A stretch of 64,000 nt of DNA from an uncultured Lachnospiraceae bacterium (lineage in GTDB: Bacteria; Bacillota; Clostridia; Lachnospirales; Lachnospiraceae). Shown piece by piece: positions 35,473-45,192 of the stretch (position 1 is the stretch's first letter; each line of letters starts with the position of its first letter). The stretch covers positions 62,001 to 126,000 of the forward strand of contig CAJTWA010000003.1 of assembly GCA_910580195.1 (NCBI GenBank), in the 5' to 3' direction. Below the pieces are notes generated by a model. That model ran no database searches and was not told where the DNA came from. It was given only the letters and a program-made list of their open reading frames with translations. Both the position numbers and the translations under genes were made by a program.

Positions 35473-37539
35473 ATGGCAGAATTAAACAAGTATATGAATA
35501 AGGCTTTTGATTATGAAGAGAAAGGGTTTGTGGAAGAAGCAATAATGTTATGTAGTAAATGTATGCAGGCGTTTCCGGAATACAGCAATGAAATAGAACT
35601 TGAAATTGCCAAGATGAATTATAGGAATGGTAGGAAGGAGCAGGCATTAATACAATTTCTTTCACTACATCAGGAAACAGGGGATATACAGATACGTGAT
35701 TTGATTTTGGAAGCATATTATGGTGTCAGACAGCAGGAGTTTGAGAAATGTTATAAGAAAAATTATAAACAATTGAAAAGTTATCCATATTTTTTGGGGG
35801 ACAGGGAAGAAAAAGAGATTTGTTATTATCCGATTTGGGCAGGGGAAAAGATAATTTGGTATTATGATAGTGTAGAGGATAAATTTCAGACAATAAGGCG
35901 TATTGACCTTTTAATAAGAGAGCCCATTGATGAAGTTGGTATTGCGAGTGATTTACTGTGGTTAGAAGACATTTTGATAGCAGAAAAAATGACGAGGAAA
36001 CTAAATCCATCTTTGGATAGTGAAAATGCGTTGCTGTTAGTATACCAGAAAGTAACTTGGATATTGCTATTACAGATGATAGATTTAAAAGATTTAATAG
36101 CATTTGATAGAATTATTTTTTATGATGATAAGAGTCAATTAGAAATTTCATTTTTGGAAAAGGGAATTTGTCTTCCAACTGTAAGAATCGGTATTGTATC
36201 AGATGAGATATTAGCAATATTATATATGGCAAATTTAGTATCAAATCAGAATTATAAAAAATATAAGAGCCAAGCGGAAAGATATTATGAGAAAAATGGG
36301 AATGCGGTAATTAAACATATAAAGGAAGGAAATCCTAAAATATTGTTTTTGACAAGTCGTTTTACAACGTCACTTCAGTATCAGATTAGGGATTGTAAAG
36401 CAGCTACAGAAGAATTAGGGTTGCAAACAGAATTAAGTATAGAAAAAGATAGATTGGATTCTGGATCAGCACTATGGATTTTAATGAAAAAGATTGCAGA
36501 CTTTAAACCGGATATTATTTTTATATTAGATCATTTTAGACATGAATATCAATATATGTCTGGATTGGACAATGTTGTTTGGATATGTTGGATACAAGAT
36601 GCATTGCATCACATATTTAGTAAAGATACACCGATTAAGCAAACTGAAAGAGATATTGTTATTAGTAATTTTTGTGGGTGGGACGAATTTCAAGAACTTG
36701 GGTATAGAAAGGATCGTCTTGTGCCAACTACATTGGTAGCAAATCCCCAAATTTATTGTCCTTGTGTATTAAGCGAGGATGAAGAAACTTTGTACACATC
36801 TGACATATGTATGGTATGCCATAGTTCTGATGTGGATGCTTCAATAGAAAAATTCTCTGATCAATATGGGAAATATAAGAGTTACATAAAGGATTTGTAC
36901 CAAAGTTATGTTAATTATGTTAAAGAAACGAATCATTTGTTCTTAAGATTAGAAGAATTTCAACTTTTTATATATGAATTTTTTCGTAATTTTTATAAAG
37001 AAGAAATTGATTCTAAATTCAATGATGTTGTTGCTAAAGAAATGCGGACATATTTAAATGTAAGATTGTATCGTCAATTATTAGCGGACTGGGTGATAGA
37101 TGCGGGTTATACAAATATAAAGTTGTGGGGGAATGGTTGGAAAGATAATGAGAAATATGCACCATATGCTATGGGAGCAGCAGAAAATGGGGAAGTATTG
37201 TCTAAAATACTACAAGCATCTAAAATTGTTTTAGGAAATAACATAGTATTGACAGGAGCATCTAGGGTGTCTGAAACTTTGTTGAGTGGCGCTTTTTATA
37301 TGGCAAATTATATCCCACCTGAAGTAGATATTAATAACATTAGGCCGTGGTTAAAAGAGGGAGAGGAATTGGTTTTCTTTAACGGCAGGGAAGATTTACT
37401 GGATAAAATAAAGTTTTATTTGGAGAATGAGGATGAAAGAAAGAAATTAGCAAAGATAGGACGAGAAAAAGCCTTGGAGAAATTGACATTCCATAGTTTT
37501 ATGCAAAATGTAATTACAGAAACAGGAAATATGTTTTAG
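35473..37539 (+). CDS. TPR-containing glycosyltransferase (CgeB/GT-B type), probable flagellin modifier
   Basis: A 688-residue protein. The first 90 residues are helical repeats of TPR type (AFDYEEKGFVEEAIMLCSKCMQAFPEY). After a variable middle part there is a GT-B glycosyltransferase half, with ILFLTSRFTTSLQYQIRDC starting the N-terminal Rossmann domain and the C-terminal pattern SRVSETLLSGAFYMANYIPPE, GEELVFFNGREDLLDKIKFYL and a final helix, as in the CgeB/Glyco_trans_1_2 family. It probably transfers the sugar made by the following genes to flagellin. Very AT-rich, like the genes downstream. Confidence 0.75.
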   Translation: MAELNKYMNKAFDYEEKGFVEEAIMLCSKCMQAFPEYSNEIELEIAKMNYRNGRKEQALIQFLSLHQETGDIQIRDLILEAYYGVRQQEFEKCYKKNYKQLKSYPYFLGDREEKEICYYPIWAGEKIIWYYDSVEDKFQTIRRIDLLIREPIDEVGIASDLLWLEDILIAEKMTRKLNPSLDSENALLLVYQKVTWILLLQMIDLKDLIAFDRIIFYDDKSQLEISFLEKGICLPTVRIGIVSDEILAILYMANLVSNQNYKKYKSQAERYYEKNGNAVIKHIKEGNPKILFLTSRFTTSLQYQIRDCKAATEELGLQTELSIEKDRLDSGSALWILMKKIADFKPDIIFILDHFRHEYQYMSGLDNVVWICWIQDALHHIFSKDTPIKQTERDIVISNFCGWDEFQELGYRKDRLVPTTLVANPQIYCPCVLSEDEETLYTSDICMVCHSSDVDASIEKFSDQYGKYKSYIKDLYQSYVNYVKETNHLFLRLEEFQLFIYEFFRNFYKEEIDSKFNDVVAKEMRTYLNVRLYRQLLADWVIDAGYTNIKLWGNGWKDNEKYAPYAMGAAENGEVLSKILQASKIVLGNNIVLTGASRVSETLLSGAFYMANYIPPEVDINNIRPWLKEGEELVFFNGREDLLDKIKFYLENEDERKKLAKIGREKALEKLTFHSFMQNVITETGNMF

Positions 37540-37561
37540 GATAAATAAACAGGAGATAGTC

Positions 37562-39091
37562 ATGGGAAGATTTGTTTCACATAAAGAGTTTATGGAAATT
37601 AGAAAAAGTTTGCGGAAGGAGAGGAAAAAGGTTGGGTTGTGCCATGGGGTATTTGATTTAGTTCATCCTGGGCATATGATGCATTTTAGGGAAGCAAAGA
37701 ACATGGTGGATATCCTTGTTGTTTCTGTTACTTCTGAAAGGTTTGTAAGGAAAGGCCCAGGAAGGCCATATTTTAACGATGCTATGCGCCTGAATTTTTT
37801 GTCAGAGATAGAGTGCATTGATTATGTGATGCTATCAGAAGGATTTACATCTGATGATGTGATAGAAACAGTGGAACCAGATGTGTATATAAAGGGGCAA
37901 GAATACCAGAATATGGAGGACGATATTACAGGAAAAATAGTTGAAGAGGTGGAACTGGTTCGAAAACATGGTGGTTCAATTGCCTATACAGAAGGGCAAG
38001 TTTTCAGTTCTACAAACTTGATTAATAATGCGTTGCCATCTTTGTCAGAAGAAGTAAAAAAGTATATGAAAAAATTTTGTAAATTTTATAAGTTGGACGA
38101 CTTTAAACAATTATTGGTTAAAATTCAAAATTTAAAAGTCTTAGTGGTTGGAGATGCCATTATTGATAAATATACTTATTGTAATGTACAAGGATTGATG
38201 TCCAAAGATATGGGGTATTCAGCCCGCTATAAGCAAGAGGAAGTACATTTAGGTGGAAGTCTGGCAGTGGCTAGGCATATATCAGCATTTACAGAAAATG
38301 TGACATTGGCATCAATTATTGGGGACGAGCCAGATGTACATAGCCAGATATTAAATGAATTAAGTGACAGGATGTATCTTGATTTAGAATATAGTAAAGA
38401 ATGGAAAACTATTACAAAGCAAAGGTTTATTACAATAAACGAGAAAAGAGATGAATTACATAAGGTTTTTTCTATAAATAATCTCCCTGATATTGTAGGA
38501 ATTGATGATGGTTTGATGAAAAGGTTCGAAAAAAAAATGCAAGATAAGATAGGGGGGTATGATATCGTTGTAGTTTGTGATTTTGGCCATGGATTAATAA
38601 CAGATTCTGTTATGTCAGTATTGCAAGAAAAAGCGAAATATCTAGCAGTAAACTGTCAGACTAATTCTTCAAATTATGGAATGAATATTATTACAAAATA
38701 TACAAGGGCAGATTTTTTTGCGTTAGACCAAAAGGAATTAAAGTTAGCATATCCTTCGTACAATATATCGGAGGAGGAAGCATTGGTCAATTTATGTAAG
38801 CATTTGAAAGGAAAAGGGTGGCTGACGAGAGGGGCACTTGGCGCATATAGTGCTGAAAATGGGAAGATATATGATTGCCCTGCATTTGTATTGAAGGTAA
38901 AGGATACTATTGGTGCAGGTGATGCATTTTATGCAGTAGCGGTTTTGTTTGCAGCGGTAGGGGCATCAGCAGAGGAAACAGTTTTTGCTGGAAATATAGC
39001 AGGGGCATTAGCGGCAAATATCGTAGGAAACAGGGAAGGAATTGAACAAGTTAATTTTTTGAAGTATGCAAGTACATTATTAAATATATAA
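37562..39091 (+). CDS. Bifunctional nucleotidyltransferase / PfkB sugar kinase (HldE-like, domains swapped)
   Basis: A 509-residue enzyme. Residues 1-150 are a cytidylyltransferase-like domain with the HxGH motif (H35-P-G-H38 in VFDLVHPGH). Residues about 185-509 are a PfkB kinase with GAGD at 451-454 and D454 as catalytic base. E. coli HldE has the kinase first, so the order is reversed. With the SIS isomerase and HAD phosphatase 6-8 kb downstream it supplies the kinase and nucleotide-activation steps of a heptose-type pathway: sugar-7-phosphate to 1,7-bisphosphate, and sugar-1-phosphate to NDP-sugar. The nucleotide used cannot be told from sequence. Confidence 0.82.
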   Translation: MGRFVSHKEFMEIRKSLRKERKKVGLCHGVFDLVHPGHMMHFREAKNMVDILVVSVTSERFVRKGPGRPYFNDAMRLNFLSEIECIDYVMLSEGFTSDDVIETVEPDVYIKGQEYQNMEDDITGKIVEEVELVRKHGGSIAYTEGQVFSSTNLINNALPSLSEEVKKYMKKFCKFYKLDDFKQLLVKIQNLKVLVVGDAIIDKYTYCNVQGLMSKDMGYSARYKQEEVHLGGSLAVARHISAFTENVTLASIIGDEPDVHSQILNELSDRMYLDLEYSKEWKTITKQRFITINEKRDELHKVFSINNLPDIVGIDDGLMKRFEKKMQDKIGGYDIVVVCDFGHGLITDSVMSVLQEKAKYLAVNCQTNSSNYGMNIITKYTRADFFALDQKELKLAYPSYNISEEEALVNLCKHLKGKGWLTRGALGAYSAENGKIYDCPAFVLKVKDTIGAGDAFYAVAVLFAAVGASAEETVFAGNIAGALAANIVGNREGIEQVNFLKYASTLLNI

Positions 39092-39107
39092 AGGATGGTA
39101 TAATAAT

Positions 39108-40094
39108 ATGATTTCATTGGTAACAGGTGGATGTGGTTTTATAGGGTCACATATGGTTGACCGGCTCTTGGCAGAGGGACATACGGTTCGTGTAATTGAT
39201 AATTGGACAACAGGAAGGCCTGAAAATCTGGCACATCAAAAAGATAATAAAAGGCTATCTATTTATCATATGGATATTCGGAATAGGAAAGAAATAGAGC
39301 CAGTGTTTAAAGATGTTGATTATGTGTTCCATTTTGCAGCATTGGCAGATATTGTTCCTTCTATACAGAGGCCTTGGGATTATTATTCCTCCAATGTTCT
39401 TGGCACATACCAAGTTGTGGAATGTGCCAAAGAATACGGGATTAAAAAATTAGTATATGCAGCATCTTCTTCCTGCTATGGGATACCAGATGAATACCCG
39501 ACAAAGGAAACAGCAGAGATACGGCCGCAATACCCTTATGCTTTAACGAAACGGTTGGGGGAGGAAACAGTTTTACATTGGGGGCAGGTATATGGCTTAC
39601 CGGTTGTAACACTTCGGTTATTTAATGTATATGGGACTCGTTCACGAACATCGGGTACGTATGGAGCAGTGTTTGGTGTGTTTTTAGCACAAAAGCTTGC
39701 GGGAAAACCCTTTACGATAGTGGGAGATGGAACACAAACGAGAGATTTTACATATGTGACAGATATAGCAGACGCTTTTTATACTGTTGCAGTTTCGGAT
39801 GTTGTGCAAGATACTTTTAATGTGGGGAGCGGTGGGACATATTCTGTGAATCGTTTGTGTGAATTGTTGGAGGGTGAGGCTATTCATATTCCAAAGCGTC
39901 CGGGTGAACCAGATTGTACTTTTGCAGATATAGCTAAGATTGAGGATAGGTTAGGGTGGAAAGCGAAAGTTACATTCGAAGAAGGAGTTAAGAAAGTTTT
40001 GGATAACATTGATTATTGGAGAGAAGCACCTGTGTGGACACCAGATAGTATCAAAGATGCTACAATGGACTGGTTTAAATATTTGGGAAAATAG
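39108..40094 (+). CDS. NAD-dependent sugar epimerase/dehydratase (extended SDR)
   Basis: A 328-residue extended short-chain dehydrogenase. The NAD-binding motif TGGCGFIGSH is at residues 6-15 and the catalytic Tyr-Lys is in YPYALTKR, with an upstream AASSSCYG serine region. The C-terminal half resembles UDP-glucose 4-epimerase-type enzymes. It probably epimerises or oxidises the NDP-sugar of this island. It is 16 bases after the kinase gene. Confidence 0.85.
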   Translation: MISLVTGGCGFIGSHMVDRLLAEGHTVRVIDNWTTGRPENLAHQKDNKRLSIYHMDIRNRKEIEPVFKDVDYVFHFAALADIVPSIQRPWDYYSSNVLGTYQVVECAKEYGIKKLVYAASSSCYGIPDEYPTKETAEIRPQYPYALTKRLGEETVLHWGQVYGLPVVTLRLFNVYGTRSRTSGTYGAVFGVFLAQKLAGKPFTIVGDGTQTRDFTYVTDIADAFYTVAVSDVVQDTFNVGSGGTYSVNRLCELLEGEAIHIPKRPGEPDCTFADIAKIEDRLGWKAKVTFEEGVKKVLDNIDYWREAPVWTPDSIKDATMDWFKYLGK

Positions 40095-40141
40095 GTGTGT
40101 TCTTGAACATGCGTTTATAAATATATAGCAAGGAGAAAAAT

Positions 40142-41203
40142 ATGGCAAAGAATATAAGAATGGATTCTCACAAATTAATTTATCATCCGGATACGGTGGC
40201 AAGATGGTTAAAGGGAGAAAATATTTATCCGCTTGAGATAGAAATATCGCCTAGTGGAGCCTGCAATCATAGATGTGTATTTTGTGCTGTGGATTATATC
40301 GGATACCATCCGAATTTTCTAGATAAAAAAATAATATTAAGGGATATTTCGCAAATGTCTGTAAAAGGCTTAAAGAGTGTAATATGTTCTGGGGAAGGAG
40401 AACCTCTGCTAAATAAGGATATGCCGGATATTGCAAATGGAATTAAAGCTTGTGGTGTAGATGTGGCAATGAGCACAAATGGCGTGTTATTTACGAAGGA
40501 AAAGGCAGAGGAATGTTTAGGGGCATTTACATGGGTGCGTTTTAGCGTAGCTAGTTTGGAAGAAATTTCATATGGTAGAATCCAAAGGGGGAAAGCGGGA
40601 GATATTGAAAGGTTGAAAGAGAACCTTCAAGAGATAGTTAGGATTAAGAGGGATAGAAGGCTAAATACAACATTGGGTGTTCAGTGTTTACTTTTGCCTG
40701 ATAATATGGGGCAATTGCCGGATATGGCAAGGCAATTACGAGAGATTGGCATTGATTATCTTACTGTAAAGCCATATTCCCAACATTTACATAGTGAAAA
40801 TAAGATGCAGATTGATTATGAAGATATGATGGAAGTGGAAAAAGAGCTGCAGCAATATAAAAGCGAGGACTTTTCTATATATTTCCGGATTAATGCCATG
40901 AAAAAAATGCATCATAAAAAATGTTATGAATATTGCTATGGATTGCCATTTATGGCTCATGTTGATGCAAAAGGAAACGTATGGCCCTGTGTTGCACATA
41001 TAGGAATAAGCGAATTTTGCTATGGAAATATTTATGAGGAAACTTTTGAAGAAATATGGGAAGGTGAAAGAAGAAAAGAGATAAATAATAAATTAAATTC
41101 CTTGGATATTAATAAAGTTTGTAGGGAAGCTTGCAGGCTTGACGAGATAAATAAATATTTAGACGAATTGAAACATCCGGGAGAACATGTGAATTTTATA
41201 TAA
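40142..41203 (+). CDS. Radical SAM enzyme with SPASM-like C-terminus (first of a twin pair)
   Basis: A 353-residue radical S-adenosylmethionine enzyme. The cluster motif CNHRCVFC gives C41, C45 and C48. GEGEP (residues about 84-88) is the SAM-binding GGE-like motif. The C-terminal Cys residues (CYEYCYG, WPCVAHIG, CREACRL) suggest an auxiliary iron-sulfur cluster. It ends in GEHVNFI, the same tail as the protein at 43115-44179, which has its three cysteines at the same residue numbers. In sugar islands such enzymes epimerise, dehydrate or deaminate NDP-sugars. The exact reaction is unknown. Confidence 0.85.
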   Translation: MAKNIRMDSHKLIYHPDTVARWLKGENIYPLEIEISPSGACNHRCVFCAVDYIGYHPNFLDKKIILRDISQMSVKGLKSVICSGEGEPLLNKDMPDIANGIKACGVDVAMSTNGVLFTKEKAEECLGAFTWVRFSVASLEEISYGRIQRGKAGDIERLKENLQEIVRIKRDRRLNTTLGVQCLLLPDNMGQLPDMARQLREIGIDYLTVKPYSQHLHSENKMQIDYEDMMEVEKELQQYKSEDFSIYFRINAMKKMHHKKCYEYCYGLPFMAHVDAKGNVWPCVAHIGISEFCYGNIYEETFEEIWEGERRKEINNKLNSLDINKVCREACRLDEINKYLDELKHPGEHVNFI

Positions 41204-41212
41204 GGAGTAGCC

Positions 41213-42325
41213 ATGTGGAAAGAGATAAAACCAACGAAACCTGTATTACCAGATAAAAATATATTTATGCAAGAAATAGATTCAATTTGGGATACTGGAA
41301 TAATGACTAATAACGGAGAAAAAGTACAGAAGTTTAAGTCAAAGCTTATAGAATATACAAGATGCAAAAATCTGGATTTGTTTGTAAACGGTCATTCTGC
41401 ACTTTTACTTGCGATTAAAGCTATGGATTTGCAAGGGGAAGTGATTACTTCTCCGTTTACTTTCATATCAACAACTAATGCCATAGTCCAAAATGGTTTG
41501 ATACCTGTATTTGCAGATATTGATGATTCATATAATTTAAATCCAAATGTTATAGAAGAATTAATTACTGAGAAAACATGCGCAGTGATAACACCTCATA
41601 TTTTTGGAATACCATGTGATGTGGACAAGATTGAAAAAATAGCAAAAAAACATAAGCTAAAGGTTATTTATGATGGAGCACAGGCATTTGGGACTAGGGT
41701 TAATGGAAAAGATATAGCATGTTTTGGGGATATAGTGATGTTTAGTTTCCATGCAATTAAAATTTTTAATTCGATAGAGGGTGGGATGCTTTCTTACCAT
41801 GATGACAGGTTACAAAAGAAATTTGAATTATATAGGAATTTTGGAATTTCTTATAATGAATTAGGAAGTGATGTTGATGCAATTGGAATAAATGCGAAAA
41901 TGAATGAATTTCAGGCAGCTATGGGGATTGTAAATTTATCTGGGTTAAACGATGAAATTGGGAAAAGAAAAAAGATTGCAGAACAGTATCGTGAAATGTT
42001 AGATGATATCCCAGGCATTGAAACTTATAAATATAGGCCGGAAATTGAATATAATTATGCATATTTTCCCATAAAGGTTTTACCAGAGTATGGGATAACC
42101 CGTGATGATTTATGGCATGGATTAAAAGAAACAGGGATTGGAACCCGTAAATTATATGACAAATTAACATGTGATTATAATTGTTACCAAAATAAAAAAT
42201 ATATAAAAAAGATAGGGAACGCTGAAAAAGTAAAGAACATGGCACTTGATTTGCCCATATATGGAGAATTGTCAGAGGAAGATGTAGCGTATTTGTGCCA
42301 AAGAATAAAGGGGATGAGGAAATGA
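41213..42325 (+). CDS. DegT/DnrJ/EryC1/StrS-family sugar aminotransferase
   Basis: A 370-residue PLP enzyme. The PLP lysine is K183 in FSFHAIKIFNSIEGG, the cofactor aspartate is in IYDGAQAFG, and the family N-terminal segment with NGHSALLLAIKAM is present. It transfers an amino group, usually from glutamate, to a keto NDP-sugar made by an upstream dehydratase or radical SAM enzyme. The next gene is a formyltransferase overlapping by ATGA, so the new amino group is probably N-formylated. Confidence 0.88.
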   Translation: MWKEIKPTKPVLPDKNIFMQEIDSIWDTGIMTNNGEKVQKFKSKLIEYTRCKNLDLFVNGHSALLLAIKAMDLQGEVITSPFTFISTTNAIVQNGLIPVFADIDDSYNLNPNVIEELITEKTCAVITPHIFGIPCDVDKIEKIAKKHKLKVIYDGAQAFGTRVNGKDIACFGDIVMFSFHAIKIFNSIEGGMLSYHDDRLQKKFELYRNFGISYNELGSDVDAIGINAKMNEFQAAMGIVNLSGLNDEIGKRKKIAEQYREMLDDIPGIETYKYRPEIEYNYAYFPIKVLPEYGITRDDLWHGLKETGIGTRKLYDKLTCDYNCYQNKKYIKKIGNAEKVKNMALDLPIYGELSEEDVAYLCQRIKGMRK

Positions 42326-43077
42326 ACAATATAATTTTTATGGCAAAAGAAACGGCGTCTTCAGTACAGGCATTGAAATATTTATGTATAGAAAAGGCAG
42401 ATGATATAAAGGTTTTGTGTGCAGTAGTCCGGGAAGTTGATGTTGGCTTAATAGAAATTTGTAAAAAGAATAATATACAAATTTATACGGAAGGGCAGTT
42501 GTTGGATGATTATTACAAGGGAAAATTAGCAGTAGATTATTTGTTTTCTTTCTATTGGAAAAAAATTGGGAAAGAAATTTTGGGAATAGCAAAAAAAGGA
42601 GCAATAAATTTCCATCCAGGTCCCTTGCCGGAAGCAAGAGGTTCGGGTTATCATATAGCGATACTTGAAAGCTGGGGGTATTGGGGGGTCACTGCCCATT
42701 ATATGGATGAAGAGTTTGATACAGGGGAAATTATAGATTGTAGGCATTTTCAAATTGATGAAAAAATGGTTAATGTAGATTTGGTAAAAAGGACACATAA
42801 AGAGTTATATCAGCTATTTGAGGGAATTGTTGATAAGATTGCCAGAGGAGAACCATTATATTCAAAGGCACAAAAGGCTGGGCGATATTTCAGCATCTCT
42901 AAATTGGAAAAGGAAAAGTTTATACTTGATAGTGATACCACAGAAGAGATAGAGAGAAAAATCCGAGCGTTTTGGAATCCCCCATATACAGGTGCGCAAA
43001 TTTGCATAAAAGGGAAAAATTATACAGTGATTAATGAGGATGTTCTTCTTTGGATTAAAAAGCATATTCATGGTTAA
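42322..43077 (+). CDS. Sugar N-formyltransferase (formyl_trans_N domain)
   Basis: A 251-residue enzyme of the methionyl-tRNA/sugar formyltransferase fold. The folate-site signature FHPGPLPEARGSGYH is followed by GVTAHYMDEEFDTGEII, giving the catalytic Asn/His/Asp set typical of N10-formyl-THF enzymes (the Asn is in INFHPG). The protein is too short for methionyl-tRNA formyltransferase, and the neighbours are sugar enzymes. The start at 42322 overlaps the aminotransferase stop and has GATGAGG just upstream. It likely makes an N-formyl amino sugar. Confidence 0.85.
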   Translation: MNNIIFMAKETASSVQALKYLCIEKADDIKVLCAVVREVDVGLIEICKKNNIQIYTEGQLLDDYYKGKLAVDYLFSFYWKKIGKEILGIAKKGAINFHPGPLPEARGSGYHIAILESWGYWGVTAHYMDEEFDTGEIIDCRHFQIDEKMVNVDLVKRTHKELYQLFEGIVDKIARGEPLYSKAQKAGRYFSISKLEKEKFILDSDTTEEIERKIRAFWNPPYTGAQICIKGKNYTVINEDVLLWIKKHIHG

Positions 43078-43114
43078 AGTGATAAATAGTCGGATCAGGA
43101 GTCAAGGAGGTATT

Positions 43115-44179
43115 ATGGCAATGTATGCACCATATAGCGATTTAAAGATTTTTCACCATATAGAGCGTGTTAGTGGGCTATTGGAAAATAAAAGGGTTGC
43201 ACCAATTTATGTTCGGATAAAGCCAACAAATGTGTGCAATCAAAGATGTTTTTATTGTGGTTATGCGGATGATTATTTGTTTGATGGAAGAAAAGTTGAT
43301 AAGAGAGAATCTATTCCATGGAATGTGATGAAAGATTTGATTGATGATTTGGCAAAAATGAAAGTAAAAGCAGTTACCTTTAGTGGTGGTGGGGAGCCTC
43401 TTTGCTATCATTCCATAAAACAAACATTGGAATTGGTTCAAAATTATGGGCTAGATTATTCTATGATTACAAATGGGCAAACATTACAGGGAGAAATTGC
43501 AGAATATTTAAAATATGCCAAGTGGGTTCGCATATCTTTTGATTCCTATGATCCTCAGACATATGAAGATGTAAGGAGGGTAAAAACACATGCGGAAGTG
43601 CTGCGTAATATTGAGGATTTTGCAAAAATAAAGGGTAAATGTACATTAGGGATTAATTGTGTTGTTACAAAACAAAATGCAACCCAGATATATGATTTAT
43701 GTAAATTAGTAAAAGAGTTGGGAGTGGATAATATTAAGTTATCGCCAATTCTTATAAAGGAAAATGAAGCAGGGTATCATGAAGAAATAAAAGATACTGT
43801 ATCAGAGCAAATAGCACGTGCCAAAGAAGAATTACAGGATAAAAAATTTACTATTGTAGATAAATATACAAATGATTTAGCATTGGATAAAGATTTCCAT
43901 AAAGGTTATACCCGGTGCTTAATACAGGAGTTTTTTGCTGTAGTTGCAGCAGATTCTAAGTTGTATCGCTGCCATCAACGAGCTTATACAATGGCAGGAG
44001 AGATAGGAGATTTGGCAAAACACTCATTTGAGGAAATATGGTATTCATCAGATGTTATAAGGAAAGTAAGGGATTTTAATCCCTGTACAGAATGTCAATT
44101 TCGATGTGCATTTGATGAACGAAATATCATTTTGGATGATTTTCTTAATATAGATCAAGAGCATGTAAATTTTATTTGA
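43115..44179 (+). CDS. Radical SAM enzyme with SPASM-like C-terminus (second of a twin pair)
   Basis: A 354-residue radical SAM enzyme starting at ATG 43115 behind AAGGAGG. CNQRCFYC places the cluster cysteines at 41, 45 and 48, the same as in the first twin. FSGGGEPL is the SAM-binding motif. C-terminal cysteines (YRCHQRAYT, NPCTECQFRCAF) point to an auxiliary cluster. It ends in QEHVNFI. Overall sequence differs a good deal from the twin, so the two probably act on related intermediates in one pathway rather than being redundant. Confidence 0.85.
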   Translation: MAMYAPYSDLKIFHHIERVSGLLENKRVAPIYVRIKPTNVCNQRCFYCGYADDYLFDGRKVDKRESIPWNVMKDLIDDLAKMKVKAVTFSGGGEPLCYHSIKQTLELVQNYGLDYSMITNGQTLQGEIAEYLKYAKWVRISFDSYDPQTYEDVRRVKTHAEVLRNIEDFAKIKGKCTLGINCVVTKQNATQIYDLCKLVKELGVDNIKLSPILIKENEAGYHEEIKDTVSEQIARAKEELQDKKFTIVDKYTNDLALDKDFHKGYTRCLIQEFFAVVAADSKLYRCHQRAYTMAGEIGDLAKHSFEEIWYSSDVIRKVRDFNPCTECQFRCAFDERNIILDDFLNIDQEHVNFI

Positions 44180-44226
44180 TAAAGTATAATGAAACAGACA
44201 TTTAGCTCATTAGGAATAGGTGACTT

Positions 44227-45099
44227 ATGGGAAAGATTCTTGTTACAGGTGTTGGTGGCAATGTTGGGAGGTATATTGGGAGTGGATTGAAACGTGCTGG
44301 ATTTGATGTAATCGGAGTTTATCATAATACTTTGCCAGAACATATGGATTGTGAATTGATAAGGGTAGATTTGGCAGAGGAATTGTTGAATATTCATGAT
44401 GTTGACACAATAATTCATATTGCAGCAGGTTTGGATGGGTCAACTAAGAGGTTGGTCAAGGATAACATTCAGGCAACAGATAATTTAATACAATTTGCAG
44501 AGAAACTACATATTAAAAGAATCGTTCATATGTCTACTGTTTCAGTATATGGAACGGCTGCAGGAGAACTTTGCGAGAGTAGCGATATAATTAATCCTAG
44601 CAATTATGGAATGACAAAATATCTTTCGGAATGTATGGTGAAGGAGTCAGCGATTCCAGAAAAATTAGTCATTCAGCTTCCACGGATGTTGGGGCCTTTT
44701 GTGAATCTAAAGAATACAAAAGGATCTGGTTTTTTGACAATGGCAAATAGGATTCTTCAGGAAAAGGATGTTATTTGTGTTATTCCTCAGGTTAGATATA
44801 ACAATTACCTTCATGTAGCAGAGCTGAAAACGTTTTTAGAAAAAATCCTTAAAAAGAGAGGAGATTGGGGAAACAGAACGATATTATTGGGTGCGAGAGA
44901 ACGGTTGAAGATGGCAGAGATTCTTCAGATTATGAAAGATGAGAGTGGAAGTCAATCGGAAATAATTTTAGAAGAAAAGGGTGAATCACCTATATGTTCT
45001 GCAATAAATATTAAAAAAGCGGAGCGGATGGGGTTTTCTCCTGAATGTGCAGAGAAGATGCTAAGGAAATTTATGCATGAGATATGTGTAAGGTCATGA
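44227..45099 (+). CDS. NAD-dependent epimerase/dehydratase (SDR)
   Basis: A 290-residue SDR protein. VTGVGGNVGRYIGSGL near residue 6 is the nucleotide-binding loop; MSTVSVYG and YGMTKY supply the Ser and Tyr-Lys of the active site. It is shorter than the SDR at 39108 and has a different substrate half, so it catalyses another step: reduction, epimerisation or dehydration of the NDP-sugar. The start at 44227 has only a weak AGGTGAC site. Confidence 0.82.
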   Translation: MGKILVTGVGGNVGRYIGSGLKRAGFDVIGVYHNTLPEHMDCELIRVDLAEELLNIHDVDTIIHIAAGLDGSTKRLVKDNIQATDNLIQFAEKLHIKRIVHMSTVSVYGTAAGELCESSDIINPSNYGMTKYLSECMVKESAIPEKLVIQLPRMLGPFVNLKNTKGSGFLTMANRILQEKDVICVIPQVRYNNYLHVAELKTFLEKILKKRGDWGNRTILLGARERLKMAEILQIMKDESGSQSEIILEEKGESPICSAINIKKAERMGFSPECAEKMLRKFMHEICVRS

Positions 45100-45192
45100 A
45101 AGGGAAGTAATATATATGTAATTATGTAAATTTTGTTGTACAACAATATCAAGGAGAAAATTAAATGGAATAGGTGGGTAAGGAGAACTAGA

